64,000 bases of DNA from MED-G105 sp050331095 (GCA_050331095.1 JBHJHE010000022.1:88857-152856), one strand, 5' to 3'; positions 34,715-43,708 are shown, counted from the stretch's first letter. The notes: generated by a model from the letters alone, not told the origin. A program made the numbers and translations.

Positions 34715-36820
34715 TCACTCGCCGGCCGCCTCCGCGGGCGTGGCGTCCTTTTTTTCGTAGCGGGCGAACCAGGCGAGCGTGTGTTCGACTTTGCCGATGA
34801 GCCGTGATGGCCGCCCGGCGATGCCGTGGCTCGAGCCCGGCACTCGCACGAGCGCCGTGTCGACGCCGCGCAAGGTGAGCGCTTGGTAAAATTGCTCGGA
34901 CTCGGTGATCGGCGTGCGGTAGTCTTCTTCGCCCGTCATTAACAATGTCGGCGTCGTGACGTTCCCGGCGAGCGAGAGGGGCGAGCGCGCCCAGTAGTGA
35001 TCGAACGCTTCCCATGGCAGGCCCGGGAACTGGTGGCGGCTCTGATATACATAGCTGTCGGCGGTGAGCACCTTGCTCGTCCAGTTGATGATCGGCTTTG
35101 CGGCGACGGCGGCGTTGAACCGGTCCGTAAGCCCCACAAGGTAGGCGGTGGCGACGCCGCCGGCCGAGCCGCCCGCGACGAAGAGATTGTCCGCATCGAT
35201 AAAGTCGTTCTCCAGCATGGCGTCGACGCCGGACATGTGATCCCCGAAGTCGTCTTTGCTCGGATATTTATGCTGGAGCAGGAGGCCGAACCGCTCGCCA
35301 TAGGACGACGAGCCGCGATGATTGTCGTAGAAGACGACGTAGCCCTCGGCGGCGTAGCGCTGGATCTCCAGGGAGAAATGGGGCCCGTAGGCGGCGTGGG
35401 GGCCGCCGTGGATCTCGAGGATCAGGGGGTGCTTCCGTGACGGATCGAAGTTGGGCGGCGTTACGTACCAGCCCTGGATCTCTTCGCCGTCGACGTCGGA
35501 CGCGTAGGTGATCTCCGTCACGTCGCCGAGGCGTTTGCCGCCAAGGGCGTCCTCGTTGAGCTCGGTGACCCGGCGCGCCGCGCCGTCCTTGGCGACGCCT
35601 ACGTCGGCGGGGCGCGCCGGGTCCGCGACCGTGTAGGCGATGGTCCCGTTCGCGGCGACGGTGTAGTCGCCGCTGGTGTACGGACGGCCCACGGTGACGC
35701 CGCCGACGCCGCGCACGACGGCGCGCCGCTCGCCCTCAAGGTCCGTATAGCCCACATAGCGCTCGCCGCGGTCGTCGTAGAGGAAATAGAGCCCGCTTCC
35801 GTCGCCCGCCCATTCGGGACGCGCGACCGAGCGGTCGAAGTCCGCCGTCAGCGGGCGGTCGTTCGCGCCGTCGCGGTCGATGAGGCGAAGGCGGTCGATC
35901 CAGTAGGCGACGGGCTCGTTCGGCGATTTGACGTAGGCGATCGTTTCGCCGTCGGGCGAGATCGTCGGTTGCGTCTCCGCGCCGGGCGCGTCGGTGATTT
36001 GGGTCAGCTTTCCGGCGAGATCGACGGCGAAGAGATCCGCCTCGATCGTTTCGAGCGCCCAGTTGTCATGGCGGTTCGCGGCGAAGACGACGCTCGTTCC
36101 ATCAGGCGTCCAGGCGAGGGGGCCGTCATGGTTGAAATCGCCAGACGTTAACTGGCGGGGCGCGCCGCCGTCGGACGGAACGACGAAGACATGCGCGCGC
36201 GCCGGCTCGATGAAGCCCTGGCCGTCGCGGCGGAAGATCGGCGCTTCGATGACTTTGAAGGGTTCGGACCATTCCGCGTCCTCGGGCTTGTCGACGCCGA
36301 GTTTCGCCATCGGCTCGACCTCAAGGGGCGCGTCCATCACGAACGCGATCCGGGTTCCGTCGGGCGACCAGGCGAGGGCGCGCGGCGCTTTCGTCAGGTT
36401 CGTGACGTGCGCCGTCGCGCCGGTCTCGGCCCAGTAAACGTAGATCTGCGGCGCGCCGCCCTCGCCCGCCTCGACGCCGGAGACGTAGGCGAGGCGCGTC
36501 CCGTCGGGCGACCAGCGCGGTTCGACGAAGTCGGCGCGGGACGAAGCGACCGGCCGGTGGTTCGAGCCGTCCGCGTCGACGAGCCAGATATTGCTCCGCG
36601 CCTTGTCGGTCATCACGTCGTGCGACTTGCGCACGTAGGCGATGCGCGACCCGTCAGGCGAGATCCGCGTTTCGGCCGCGTACTCGATCTCGAAAACGTC
36701 CGCCGACGTCAGGGCGTTCACGTCGTCCTCGGCGGCGATGGACGCGGGAACGCCAAAAAGCGTCGCCAGCGCGGCGCAAAGCGGGGCCGCGAAGCGGCGT
36801 CGCATAGTGTTGAAAGGCAT
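34715..36820 (-). CDS. S9 family peptidase (acylaminoacyl/dipeptidyl peptidase type)
   Basis: About 701 residues with signal peptide (FAAPLCAALATLFGVPASIAA). A TolB/WD40-like beta-propeller (SPDGSRIAYVR, WSPDGTRLAYVS, WSPDGTRIAFVM, WTPDGTSVVFAA) precedes the hydrolase domain: LILEIHGGPHAAYGPHF, NHRGSSSYGERF, nucleophile VAGGSAGGVATAY, Asp in MTGEEDYRTPITES and His in VPGSSHGIAGRP. It cleaves short peptides in the periplasm. The ATG at 36820 has a strong GGAGG 6 nt upstream. Divergent from the methyltransferase gene 21 nt away. Confidence 0.93.
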   Translation of the reverse strand: MPFNTMRRRFAAPLCAALATLFGVPASIAAEDDVNALTSADVFEIEYAAETRISPDGSRIAYVRKSHDVMTDKARSNIWLVDADGSNHRPVASSRADFVEPRWSPDGTRLAYVSGVEAGEGGAPQIYVYWAETGATAHVTNLTKAPRALAWSPDGTRIAFVMDAPLEVEPMAKLGVDKPEDAEWSEPFKVIEAPIFRRDGQGFIEPARAHVFVVPSDGGAPRQLTSGDFNHDGPLAWTPDGTSVVFAANRHDNWALETIEADLFAVDLAGKLTQITDAPGAETQPTISPDGETIAYVKSPNEPVAYWIDRLRLIDRDGANDRPLTADFDRSVARPEWAGDGSGLYFLYDDRGERYVGYTDLEGERRAVVRGVGGVTVGRPYTSGDYTVAANGTIAYTVADPARPADVGVAKDGAARRVTELNEDALGGKRLGDVTEITYASDVDGEEIQGWYVTPPNFDPSRKHPLILEIHGGPHAAYGPHFSLEIQRYAAEGYVVFYDNHRGSSSYGERFGLLLQHKYPSKDDFGDHMSGVDAMLENDFIDADNLFVAGGSAGGVATAYLVGLTDRFNAAVAAKPIINWTSKVLTADSYVYQSRHQFPGLPWEAFDHYWARSPLSLAGNVTTPTLLMTGEEDYRTPITESEQFYQALTLRGVDTALVRVPGSSHGIAGRPSRLIGKVEHTLAWFARYEKKDATPAEAAGE

Positions 36821-36841
36821 AAGGTCCTCCAAAGGCGCGCT

Positions 36842-37492
36842 ATGGCGTCGCTGCGGAGTGAAGAGCCCGCGCCGGCGCATTGCAAGCGGCCGTCCCGATG
36901 GAGATCCGCGTTGTCGGAAGATTTTTCGAACGGCTATGACGCGATCGCCGACGAGTTCATCTCCGTCCGGTTGACGTCGGGACGCGATCTGGTCGCGGCA
37001 TGGGCGGCGTCGTTGCCGCGCGGCGGCGCGGTCGTGGACGTGGGCGCCGGGTCGGGCGCGCCGCTGACGGCGGCGTTGATCGACGCCGGGTTGACGGCGT
37101 TCGCCATCGACGCGTCGCCGAAAATGGCCGCGGCGTTTCGACGGCGGTTCCCCGACGTCGAGGTCGCCTGCGAGCCCGCGGAGCACAGTCGCTTCTTCGA
37201 CCGGACGTTCGACGCGGCGCTCGCGGTGGGCCTCGTCTTCCTGCTGCCGCCCGACGGCCAGCGGACGTTGCTCCGCCGCGTCGCCGAGGCGCTGAGGCCC
37301 GGCGGCCGCCTTCTGTTTTCAGCGCCCCGCCAGGTCTGCGCCTGGCGGGATAGTTTGACGGGCCGGCCGTCCTCGTCGCTGGGCGCGGACGAATACGCGT
37401 GCGTGCTCGCGGAAGCGGACGTCAGCGTCGTCGACGAGCGCGCTGACGAGGGCGGGACGCACTACTTCGACGCGCGCAAGTCCGCCGGCTGA
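36842..37492 (+). CDS. Class I SAM-dependent methyltransferase
   Basis: 216 residues. SAM-binding motif I is AVVDVGAGSGAPLTAALID (residues ~61-79). Motif II region FAIDASPKMAAAFRRRFP, motif III AALAVGLVFLLPPD and the post-motif block EALRPGGRLLFSAP follow. This is a methyltransf_11/25-type small-molecule methyltransferase; substrate unknown. The N-terminal FSNGYDAIADEFISVR pattern fits the ubiquinone/SmtA-like group. The ATG at 36842 lies in a very short divergent spacer shared with the S9 peptidase gene. Confidence 0.8.
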   Translation: MASLRSEEPAPAHCKRPSRWRSALSEDFSNGYDAIADEFISVRLTSGRDLVAAWAASLPRGGAVVDVGAGSGAPLTAALIDAGLTAFAIDASPKMAAAFRRRFPDVEVACEPAEHSRFFDRTFDAALAVGLVFLLPPDGQRTLLRRVAEALRPGGRLLFSAPRQVCAWRDSLTGRPSSSLGADEYACVLAEADVSVVDERADEGGTHYFDARKSAG

Positions 37493-37513
37493 CGTCGTTC
37501 GCGGCCGCTGCGG

Positions 37514-38512
37514 TCACGTCTCGAACGGATAGCGCAAACCCCACGCCGCGCGCATGTCGTCGATCAGCGCCATCGTCGCGATCGTCTCGTCGAGGGGCAT
37601 CGCGGCGCTTTCAACTTGTCCGGCGCGGACGGCGTCTCGCACCTCCTCCACCTGATGGACGAAGCCGTTCTCGTCGTTCTCCACCGTGAAAGTCTCGCGG
37701 CTTTCGATCCGGCCGCCCTCGCCATAACGATGGACCGTGTGGGTCTGGCCCGCCTGGAAGTCCGGAAAGTCTATGCGGCCGGCGGTCCCGTAAAGCGTCG
37801 CGCGCGCCGCCATGGGCAAGGCGAAGCTGACGGCGATATTGGCGAGCGCGCCCGAGGGATATCTGAACTGGTAGACCGCGGTTTCGTCGACGCCGGTGGG
37901 CGCCGGCGCGCTGAACGAGCCGGCGTCGCTCGGAACCGCGCCGAGCAAGAAGTTCGCGAACGTGATCGGGTAGACGCCGAGGTCAAGGCTCGCCCCGCCG
38001 GCGCGCGCGGGGTCGAGCAGCCGGCCTTGAAACTGCGGTGGCGGCACGGGGCCGAAGACAATGTCGAGGAAGCGCAACTCGCCGATCGCGCCCCTGGCGA
38101 CCGCATCGCGCAAAGCGACGATGCTCGGCAAATAGCGCACCCACATCGCCTCCATGAGAAAGAGGCGGCGCGCGCGGGCGAGGTCGGCGAGGGCCCGGGC
38201 CTGACCCGCGTTGACGGTGAACGGCTTTTCGACGAGCGCGTGCTTGCCCGCGTCGAGCGCCAGGCGGGCGTTGTCGAAATGCATGTCGTGCGTAGTCGCG
38301 ACATAGACGACGTCGACGTCGGCGCGCGCGACGAGGGCCTCGTAGGTCGCGGCGGCGTCGATCCCCCACTTGTCGGCGAACGCTTCGCCCTTGCCGGGCG
38401 TGTTCGAAGCGACCGCGACGAGCCGGCAGCCGTCCGTCCGGCCGACGGCGTCCACGAGCTTGTGGGCGATGATCCCGGCGCCAAGAACGCCCCATCGCAG
38501 GTCGTCAACCAT
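37514..38512 (-). CDS. Gfo/Idh/MocA family NAD(P)-dependent oxidoreductase
   Basis: 332 residues. The Rossmann motif WGVLGAGIIAHKLVDAV is at the N-terminus, followed by ADVDVVYVATTHDMHFDNARLAL, the family EKP motif (GKHALVEKPFTVNAGQA) and GGASLDLGVYPITF, where the catalytic Lys/Asp/His region lies. It resembles trans-1,2-dihydrobenzenediol or glucose-fructose oxidoreductase-like dehydrogenases acting on sugars. The substrate is unknown and no pathway partner is adjacent. It converges on the methyltransferase with a 21-nt gap. Confidence 0.88.
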   Translation of the reverse strand: MVDDLRWGVLGAGIIAHKLVDAVGRTDGCRLVAVASNTPGKGEAFADKWGIDAAATYEALVARADVDVVYVATTHDMHFDNARLALDAGKHALVEKPFTVNAGQARALADLARARRLFLMEAMWVRYLPSIVALRDAVARGAIGELRFLDIVFGPVPPPQFQGRLLDPARAGGASLDLGVYPITFANFLLGAVPSDAGSFSAPAPTGVDETAVYQFRYPSGALANIAVSFALPMAARATLYGTAGRIDFPDFQAGQTHTVHRYGEGGRIESRETFTVENDENGFVHQVEEVRDAVRAGQVESAAMPLDETIATMALIDDMRAAWGLRYPFET

Positions 38513-38753
38513 TGAAGCTCCCCCCTCGCTCGGCGCCGGGGAGCCATGATTGACCCCGCCGCTTGCGATCGCTATCCCCCGCGCTCACTTTCTCGAATGC
38601 GGGCCCGACAGCGGGTCGACGCGTTCACCGACACGACCCCCGCATCGGTTCGGCGCGGGACGAGGTCGGGGACGACCGCCGCCGGGGTAACGCCCTCGCG
38701 GCGGTAAAGCGCGTTCGCCCGGCGCGCGCAGACGGGAAACGAGGAGCGAGGCG

Positions 38754-40337
38754 ATGTTCGAAAGCTTGAGCGACCGGCTCGGCGGGATCTTCGAAAAACT
38801 CAAGGGCCGCGGCGCGCTCGAGGAGAAGGACGTCGCGGAGGCCCTGCGCGAGGTGCGCGTCGCCCTCCTTGAGGCGGATGTGGCGCTGCCCGTGGCGAAG
38901 GGCTTCGTCTCGAAGGTCAAAGAGCGCGCGGTTGGCCAGGAGGTGTTGAAGTCCGTCACGCCCGGCCAGCAGGTGATCAAGATCGTCCACGACGCCCTTG
39001 TGGACATGCTGGGCGGCGAAGACCCGGACGCGGGGACCCTGAACCTCGCAATGTCGCCGCCGGCGCCGATCCTAATGGTCGGCCTCCAAGGCTCGGGCAA
39101 GACGACGTCGACGGCGAAGATCGCCCTGCGCCTGAAGACCCGGGACAACAAAAAGGTCCTGATGGCTTCGCTCGACACGCGCCGGCCCGCGGCGATGGAG
39201 CAACTCGCGACGCTCGGGGCTCAAGCCGAGGTCGATACGCTGCCCATCGTCGCCGGCCAGACGCCGGCCCAGATCGCCGGCCGCGCGATGGAGGCCGCGC
39301 GCCTCGGCGGCTACGACGTCGTCATGCTCGACACGGCGGGCCGGCTCTCGATCGACGAGCAGCTGATGGCCGAGGTCGCGGAGATCCACCGCGCGACGAA
39401 GCCCATCGAGACCCTTCTCGTCGTCGACGCCCTCACCGGCCAGGACGCCGTTCAGACGGCGGAGCGCTTTAGGGAGCGCCTGCCCGTCACCGGCGTCGTC
39501 ATGACGCGGCTCGACGGCGACGGGCGCGGCGGCGCGGCGTTGTCGATGCGCGCGGTCACCGGCGCGCCGATCAAGTTCGCCGGCGTCGGCGAGAAGATCG
39601 ACGGGCTCGACGCGTTCGATCCGGCGCGCATGGCCGGGCGCATTCTCGGCATGGGCGACATCGTCTCCCTCGTCGAGAAAGCCGCCGAGGAGGTGGACGA
39701 AGCCGAGGCGAAGCGCCAGGCGAAACGTCTCGCCAAGGGCGAATTCGACCTCGACGACCTCGCCCAACAGTTCAAGCAGATGCGCAATATGGGCGGCATG
39801 GGCGCGATCCTCGGCCTCCTGCCCGGCATGGGCAAAGCGAAGAAGATGCTCGATCAGGCGGGCGGTCTCGATGACGGGGAGATTGTCCGTCAGGAGGCGA
39901 TTATCGGCTCCATGACGCGGGCCGAGCGCAAGAAACCGGCGCTCATGAACGCCTCAAGAAAGAAGCGCGTCGCCGCGGGGTCCGGAACGTCCGTGCAGGA
40001 TGTGAACAAGCTTCTGAAGGCCCACCGTCAGATGGCGGACATGATGAAGAAGCTCGGCAAGGGCGGCATGAAGAAAATGGCCGCCCAGATGGCGGGCATG
40101 GGCGGTATGGGCGGCGGCGGCATGATGGACCCCGCGATGGCGGGCGCCCTCGGCGGCCCCGGCGACGCAAGCAAGCTGGACAAGCTCCGCGGCAAGAAGA
40201 AAAAAGGCGCGGGGCCCGCGGACGAGGTTGATTTCGACGCGCTTGAAAAGGCTCTCGCCGGCCAGGGAGCCCTGCCGCCGGGCTTCGGCGGACCGGGGCC
40301 GATGGGCGGCGTTCCCGGAATGGGGAAGAAGAAGTGA
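38754..40337 (+). CDS. ffh: Signal recognition particle protein Ffh
   Basis: 527 residues. With 4.5S RNA it targets nascent membrane proteins to FtsY and SecYEG. N domain (LSDRLGGIFEKLKGRGALEEKDV), G domain with P-loop GLQGSGKTTSTAK, DTRRPAAMEQL, DTAGRLSIDE and TRLDGDGRGGAAL, then the methionine-rich M domain (MRNMGGMGAILGLLPGMGKAKK). The C-terminus is extended and rich in Gly/Met/Lys (~450-527), longer than E. coli Ffh and typical of alphaproteobacteria. GAGGAG precedes ATG 38754. rpsP follows after 86 nt. Confidence 0.98.
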   Translation: MFESLSDRLGGIFEKLKGRGALEEKDVAEALREVRVALLEADVALPVAKGFVSKVKERAVGQEVLKSVTPGQQVIKIVHDALVDMLGGEDPDAGTLNLAMSPPAPILMVGLQGSGKTTSTAKIALRLKTRDNKKVLMASLDTRRPAAMEQLATLGAQAEVDTLPIVAGQTPAQIAGRAMEAARLGGYDVVMLDTAGRLSIDEQLMAEVAEIHRATKPIETLLVVDALTGQDAVQTAERFRERLPVTGVVMTRLDGDGRGGAALSMRAVTGAPIKFAGVGEKIDGLDAFDPARMAGRILGMGDIVSLVEKAAEEVDEAEAKRQAKRLAKGEFDLDDLAQQFKQMRNMGGMGAILGLLPGMGKAKKMLDQAGGLDDGEIVRQEAIIGSMTRAERKKPALMNASRKKRVAAGSGTSVQDVNKLLKAHRQMADMMKKLGKGGMKKMAAQMAGMGGMGGGGMMDPAMAGALGGPGDASKLDKLRGKKKKGAGPADEVDFDALEKALAGQGALPPGFGGPGPMGGVPGMGKKK

Positions 40338-40423
40338 TCCTCCGTGTACGTCATATAGGCCGCGCTGCGCCGACGGCGAACGCGAAAATCTCTCAACTGA
40401 CGAACTGAAGGAAGAAACTGAAA

Positions 40424-40852
40424 ATGGCTCTCAAAATCCGGCTAGCCCGCGGCGGCGCCAAAAAACGTCCCTACTACTCGATCGTCGTCGCCGATTCGCG
40501 CATGCCGCGAGACGGCCGCTTCATCGAAAAGATCGGCGCTTACAACCCGCTCCTTGCGAAGGACGACGAGAAGCGCGTTCAGTTCGACCCCGAGCGGGCG
40601 AAGCACTGGCTCGACCGCGGCGCCCAGCCGACGGACCGCGTCGCGCGCTTTCTCTCCGCTCAGGAGCTTGTGAAGTGGGAGCGCTCGAACAACCCGCAAA
40701 AAGCCGAGCCCGGCCAGAAGGCGAAGGAACGCGCCCAGGAGCGCGCCGACAAGGAGGAGGCGGCGAAAGCGGCCGCCGCAGAGGCCGCGGCCGCGCCCGC
40801 TGAAGCCGCCGAGGCCCCCGCTGAAGAAGCGCCGGCCGAAGAAACCGCCTGA
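40424..40852 (+). CDS. rpsP: 30S ribosomal protein S16 with extended C-terminal tail
   Basis: 142 residues. The conserved ~80-residue S16 core (MALKIRLARGGAKKRPYYSI to DRVARFLS) is followed by KWERSNNPQKAEPG and an Ala/Glu/Lys/Pro-rich tail (~105-142). Such tails are common in alphaproteobacterial S16. In many relatives rimM, trmD and rplS follow rpsP; here the next gene is a tiny lipoprotein, so the usual cluster is broken. It lies downstream of ffh, the common alphaproteobacterial order. Confidence 0.97.
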   Translation: MALKIRLARGGAKKRPYYSIVVADSRMPRDGRFIEKIGAYNPLLAKDDEKRVQFDPERAKHWLDRGAQPTDRVARFLSAQELVKWERSNNPQKAEPGQKAKERAQERADKEEAAKAAAAEAAAAPAEAAEAPAEEAPAEETA

Positions 40853-40956
40853 GAAAGCCTGTCCGGCAATTAATCCAATCCCCGGACGGGGTTCGGAACG
40901 TATCAACGTCGAATGCGTTATCGCTGACGCGTAACTGGCTGCTTGGAGCGCACGAC

Positions 40957-41139
40957 ATGACCAAACTTAAGTTACTCGCCCTTGCGATGATCGGCCTTTT
41001 CAGCGCCGGCTCGCTCTCCGGTTGCGTGATCGCGGCGGCCGCCGGCGCCGGCGCTCTCGCTGCGGATGAAATCTCGGAGACCGACGGCAAGTTCGACCCG
41101 CTCGAACGCGTTCGCGGCAAGGACGACGGCGACAACTAA
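40957..41139 (+). CDS. Very small lipoprotein
   Basis: 60 residues: a basic start (MTKLKL), hydrophobic stretch and lipobox LSGC with Cys23. After it comes a short Ala-rich helix and an acidic/basic tail (DEISETDGKFDPLERVRGKDDGDN). No known domain. Probably a membrane-anchored small protein. The TAA stop is in the same frame as the following BCCT gene, which stays open immediately afterwards. Confidence 0.65.
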   Translation: MTKLKLLALAMIGLFSAGSLSGCVIAAAAGAGALAADEISETDGKFDPLERVRGKDDGDN

Positions 41140-41208
41140 GGCGTCGTCGCTTCGTTCGCGCGGGTCGAAATCGCCGTCGATCGCGCGGCGCGAACCTGGA
41201 GCGGATCC

Positions 41209-42786
41209 ATCCTCGTAAGCACCCTGCGCCACGCGCGCCCGCTCGTTTTCTGGCCGCCGGCGATCGTTCTCGTCGCGGCCGTCGCGGCGAGCCTCATCGA
41301 TTTCGATGGGTTCCTCGCCGCCGCCACCGCGTTGAACGACGCGCTGCTGTCCGTATTCGGCGCCGGGTTCGCGCTGTTGCCGTTCGCGGCGGTCGTCCTT
41401 ATCGCGACGGTCGTCGTCTCACCCCTCGGCGCGGTCCGTATCGGCGGGCCGTCGGCGCAGCCATTATTGCCGCGTTGGAACTGGTTCGCCATCACGCTTT
41501 GCACCACGATCGCCACCGGCATCCTGTTCTGGGGCACCGCCGAGCCGATATTTCACATCAGCGATCCGCCAGCCTTTTCGAGCGCCGAAGCCGGCACGCC
41601 CGAAGCGGCGCGCTTCGCGCTGTCGACCATGTTTTTCCATTGGTCGATTACGCCGTACGCGATCTATGCGGCGTCGGCGCTCGCCTTCGCCCTCGCCTAC
41701 TATAATCTCGGCGGATCCTATTCCTTGAGCGCGCCTTTCGCGGTCGCCCTTGGTCGAAGCCCGAAGCGTGGCGGGACATCGGGCGCCGCGGCGGCGGCGC
41801 TTGACGCGGCGGCGCTGTTTTCGCTCGTCGCGGGCGTCGCCGCCTCGCTCGGCGCGGGCGTCTTGACGCTTGTCGGCGGCCTCGAGGCGACGTTCGGCCT
41901 CGGCGACAGCGCCTGGAGCCGGCTTGCGATTACCCTTGCGATCGTCGCCGCCTACGTCGTCTCGTCAGCGACCGGCCTTCAGCGCGGCATCCGCATTCTG
42001 TCCGACGTCAATGTGCGCCTATTCTTTGCGCTCGCCCTTTTCGTGTTCGTCGCCGGGCCGACGGTGGAGCTGTTGCGCATGGGCGGGGCCGCGGTCGCCG
42101 ACTATGTCCGCGAGTTTCCGGCGCGCAGCGTCTTTCTCGGTGGCGACGCGGATCAGGGCTGGGTGCGAGCGTGGACGTCGTTCAACTTCGCCAACTGGGC
42201 CGCCTGGGCGCCGATCACCGCGCTGTTCCTGGGACGGATCGCCCGCGGCTACACCGTGCGCGAATTCGTCCTGTTCAATGTGGGCTTTCCGGCGCTTTTC
42301 GGGGTCGTCTGGATGACGGTGTTCGCCGGCGCGGCCTTGTCGATCGACCAGTCGAGCGGCGGCGACCTCACGCGCGCGCTTCAAGAGCGCGGCCCTGAAG
42401 CGATTATCTACGGCGTTTTCGATACATTGCCGCTGACGGCGGTTCTCGCGCCGGTCTTCCTGATCGTGACGTTCGTTTCGTTCACGACGGCGATGGATTC
42501 CAACACCCACTCGATCGCCGGCGTGTGCCTGGACGACGGCGGGCGCGCGGACGCGCGCGATGGAAGCGACGACGCCGAGGAAGAAAAAGAACGCGCCGGC
42601 CTCAACATCAAAATCTTCTGGGGCGTCCTCATCGGCGCCGTCGCCTGGATCATGACGTCCACGATCGGCGTCGCCGGCGTCAAAATGCTCTCCAACCTCG
42701 GTGGCGCGCCCGGCATGCTCGTGCTGCTGGGGAGCCGCGTCGCGCTCGCCCGGCTGATGGCGATGCGTCTGCGCGGCGTTCTCTAA
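41209..42786 (+). CDS. BCCT family transporter with a non-canonical start
   Basis: About 525 residues, 12 predicted membrane helices. BCCT transporters import betaine, choline, carnitine or similar zwitterions. Signatures: PLLPRWNWFAITLCTTIATG, FFHWSITPYAIYAAS and NFANWAAWAPITALFLGRIARGYTVREF, matching the family WxxWxPFxGxFxARxSxGRTxRE pattern. The first helix (LVFWPPAIVLVAAVAASLI) lies upstream of the first ATG/GTG/TTG (TTG 41332). ATC at 41209 follows GGAG by 7 nt and restores the helix; CTG 41224 is another option. A lost start codon is possible. The C-terminus reaches the dispersed repeats. Confidence 0.78.
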   Translation: MLVSTLRHARPLVFWPPAIVLVAAVAASLIDFDGFLAAATALNDALLSVFGAGFALLPFAAVVLIATVVVSPLGAVRIGGPSAQPLLPRWNWFAITLCTTIATGILFWGTAEPIFHISDPPAFSSAEAGTPEAARFALSTMFFHWSITPYAIYAASALAFALAYYNLGGSYSLSAPFAVALGRSPKRGGTSGAAAAALDAAALFSLVAGVAASLGAGVLTLVGGLEATFGLGDSAWSRLAITLAIVAAYVVSSATGLQRGIRILSDVNVRLFFALALFVFVAGPTVELLRMGGAAVADYVREFPARSVFLGGDADQGWVRAWTSFNFANWAAWAPITALFLGRIARGYTVREFVLFNVGFPALFGVVWMTVFAGAALSIDQSSGGDLTRALQERGPEAIIYGVFDTLPLTAVLAPVFLIVTFVSFTTAMDSNTHSIAGVCLDDGGRADARDGSDDAEEEKERAGLNIKIFWGVLIGAVAWIMTSTIGVAGVKMLSNLGGAPGMLVLLGSRVALARLMAMRLRGVL

Positions 42787-42840
42787 AGCATCCTGTCTAA
42801 GGTTTTTGACCGGCCGAAGCTGAACGCCCGGCGCACTAGA
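42784..42840. repeat. Partial copy of the dispersed repeat in tandem with copy B
   Basis: 57 bp with internal deletion: AAAGCATCC, then GACCGGCCGAAGCTGAACGC and CGGCGCACTAGA, directly abutting copy B in the same orientation. Its first bases include the TAA stop of the BCCT gene. Confidence 0.6.
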
Positions 42841-42942
42841 GCATTCCGTTTTTTGATTGAATCAGTCGGATGCTCTAGATTCTAGGGTTTGAGCGCCTGA
42901 GACGATCTTCGCCCGATCCAGGATGAACGCCGGGCGCTCTAG
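42836..42942. repeat. Dispersed intergenic repeat, copy B
   Basis: 107 bp nearly identical to copy A (705-811), with shared core GATTGAATCAGTCGGATGCT and TTTGAGCGCCTGA. The distal end GGCGCTCTAG contributes the TAG stop (minus strand) of the queuosine-precursor transporter gene. Confidence 0.8.
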
Positions 42943-43691
42943 CGATTTTTTTTCGTCGCGTCGCCCAGCCGAAACGGGGAAAAGTCCGTCGATCGGTCGA
43001 AGACGTCGACGCCTTCGGCGCGCTTTAGCCGGCCGATGACGAGATAGGTGACGGGCGTCAAGAGCGCCTCCCAGACGACTTTCAACACATAGTTCGTGAT
43101 GAGAACGGCGACGACCTGTTCGTTCGTCCACACGCCAAGAAAGGCGAGGGGATAGAAGATCAGGCTGTCGACGCCCTGTCCAACGACGGTGGAGCCGATG
43201 GTCCGCATCCAGAGGCGTTTGCCGTCGCTGGCGACTTTCAGCTTCGCGAGCACGTAAGCGTTTGACAACTCGCCCGCCCAGAAAGCGGCGATCGACGCGG
43301 CGACGATGCGCGGCGTCTGGCCATAGACGAACTCGTACGCCGCCTGGCCGTCCCAGCCCTCCGCATGCGGCAATCGGATGACGACGAACGCCATGAACGA
43401 GGCGAACAACGTCGCCGCAAGCCCCGTCCAGACGACGCGTCGCGCGGCGGCGTAGCCATAGACCTCCGTCAACACGTCGCCGAGGACGTAGGAGACCGGG
43501 AAGAACAAAATCCCGGCGCCGTAGACGAACTCGCGCCCGCCGAAATCCATCGCGGCGGGTTTCGCCGCGCCGATAAGGTTGCTGCACAGAATAACGGCGA
43601 CGAACGCCGCCATCGCGAAGTCGTAGTACTTGAAGGCGGCGAGCCGTCGTCCGTCGACGCGTTCGACGCCTACCGCGTTCGGCTTGTCCAT
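42939..43691 (-). CDS. yhhQ: Queuosine precursor transporter (VUT family, YhhQ)
   Basis: 250 residues, about six membrane helices. Family signatures: FVAVILCSNLIGAAK, GAGILFFPVSYVLGDVLTEVYGY, AGELSNAYVLAKLKV and RTIGSTVVGQGVDSLIFYPLAF. YhhQ imports preQ0/preQ1 for the tRNA modification queuosine. The cytoplasmic tail ends KKNR with its TAG stop inside dispersed repeat B. The gene is 17 nt downstream of the PQQ sugar dehydrogenase stop on the same strand, so they may be co-transcribed. Confidence 0.93.
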   Translation of the reverse strand: MDKPNAVGVERVDGRRLAAFKYYDFAMAAFVAVILCSNLIGAAKPAAMDFGGREFVYGAGILFFPVSYVLGDVLTEVYGYAAARRVVWTGLAATLFASFMAFVVIRLPHAEGWDGQAAYEFVYGQTPRIVAASIAAFWAGELSNAYVLAKLKVASDGKRLWMRTIGSTVVGQGVDSLIFYPLAFLGVWTNEQVVAVLITNYVLKVVWEALLTPVTYLVIGRLKRAEGVDVFDRSTDFSPFRLGDATKKNR

Positions 43692-43708
43692 CGGCAGGGT
43701 CGTTTCCG

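Noticed and set aside
40886..40904. Small hairpin CCCC-GGAC-GGGG after rpsP
   Set aside because: The stem is only 4-5 bp and there is no T-run, so a terminator call is not supported.
41209..42786. Reading the BCCT gene as a pseudogene
   Set aside because: Only the start codon is unusual; the frame is intact through all helices and the family motif, so it is listed as a CDS with the start problem noted.
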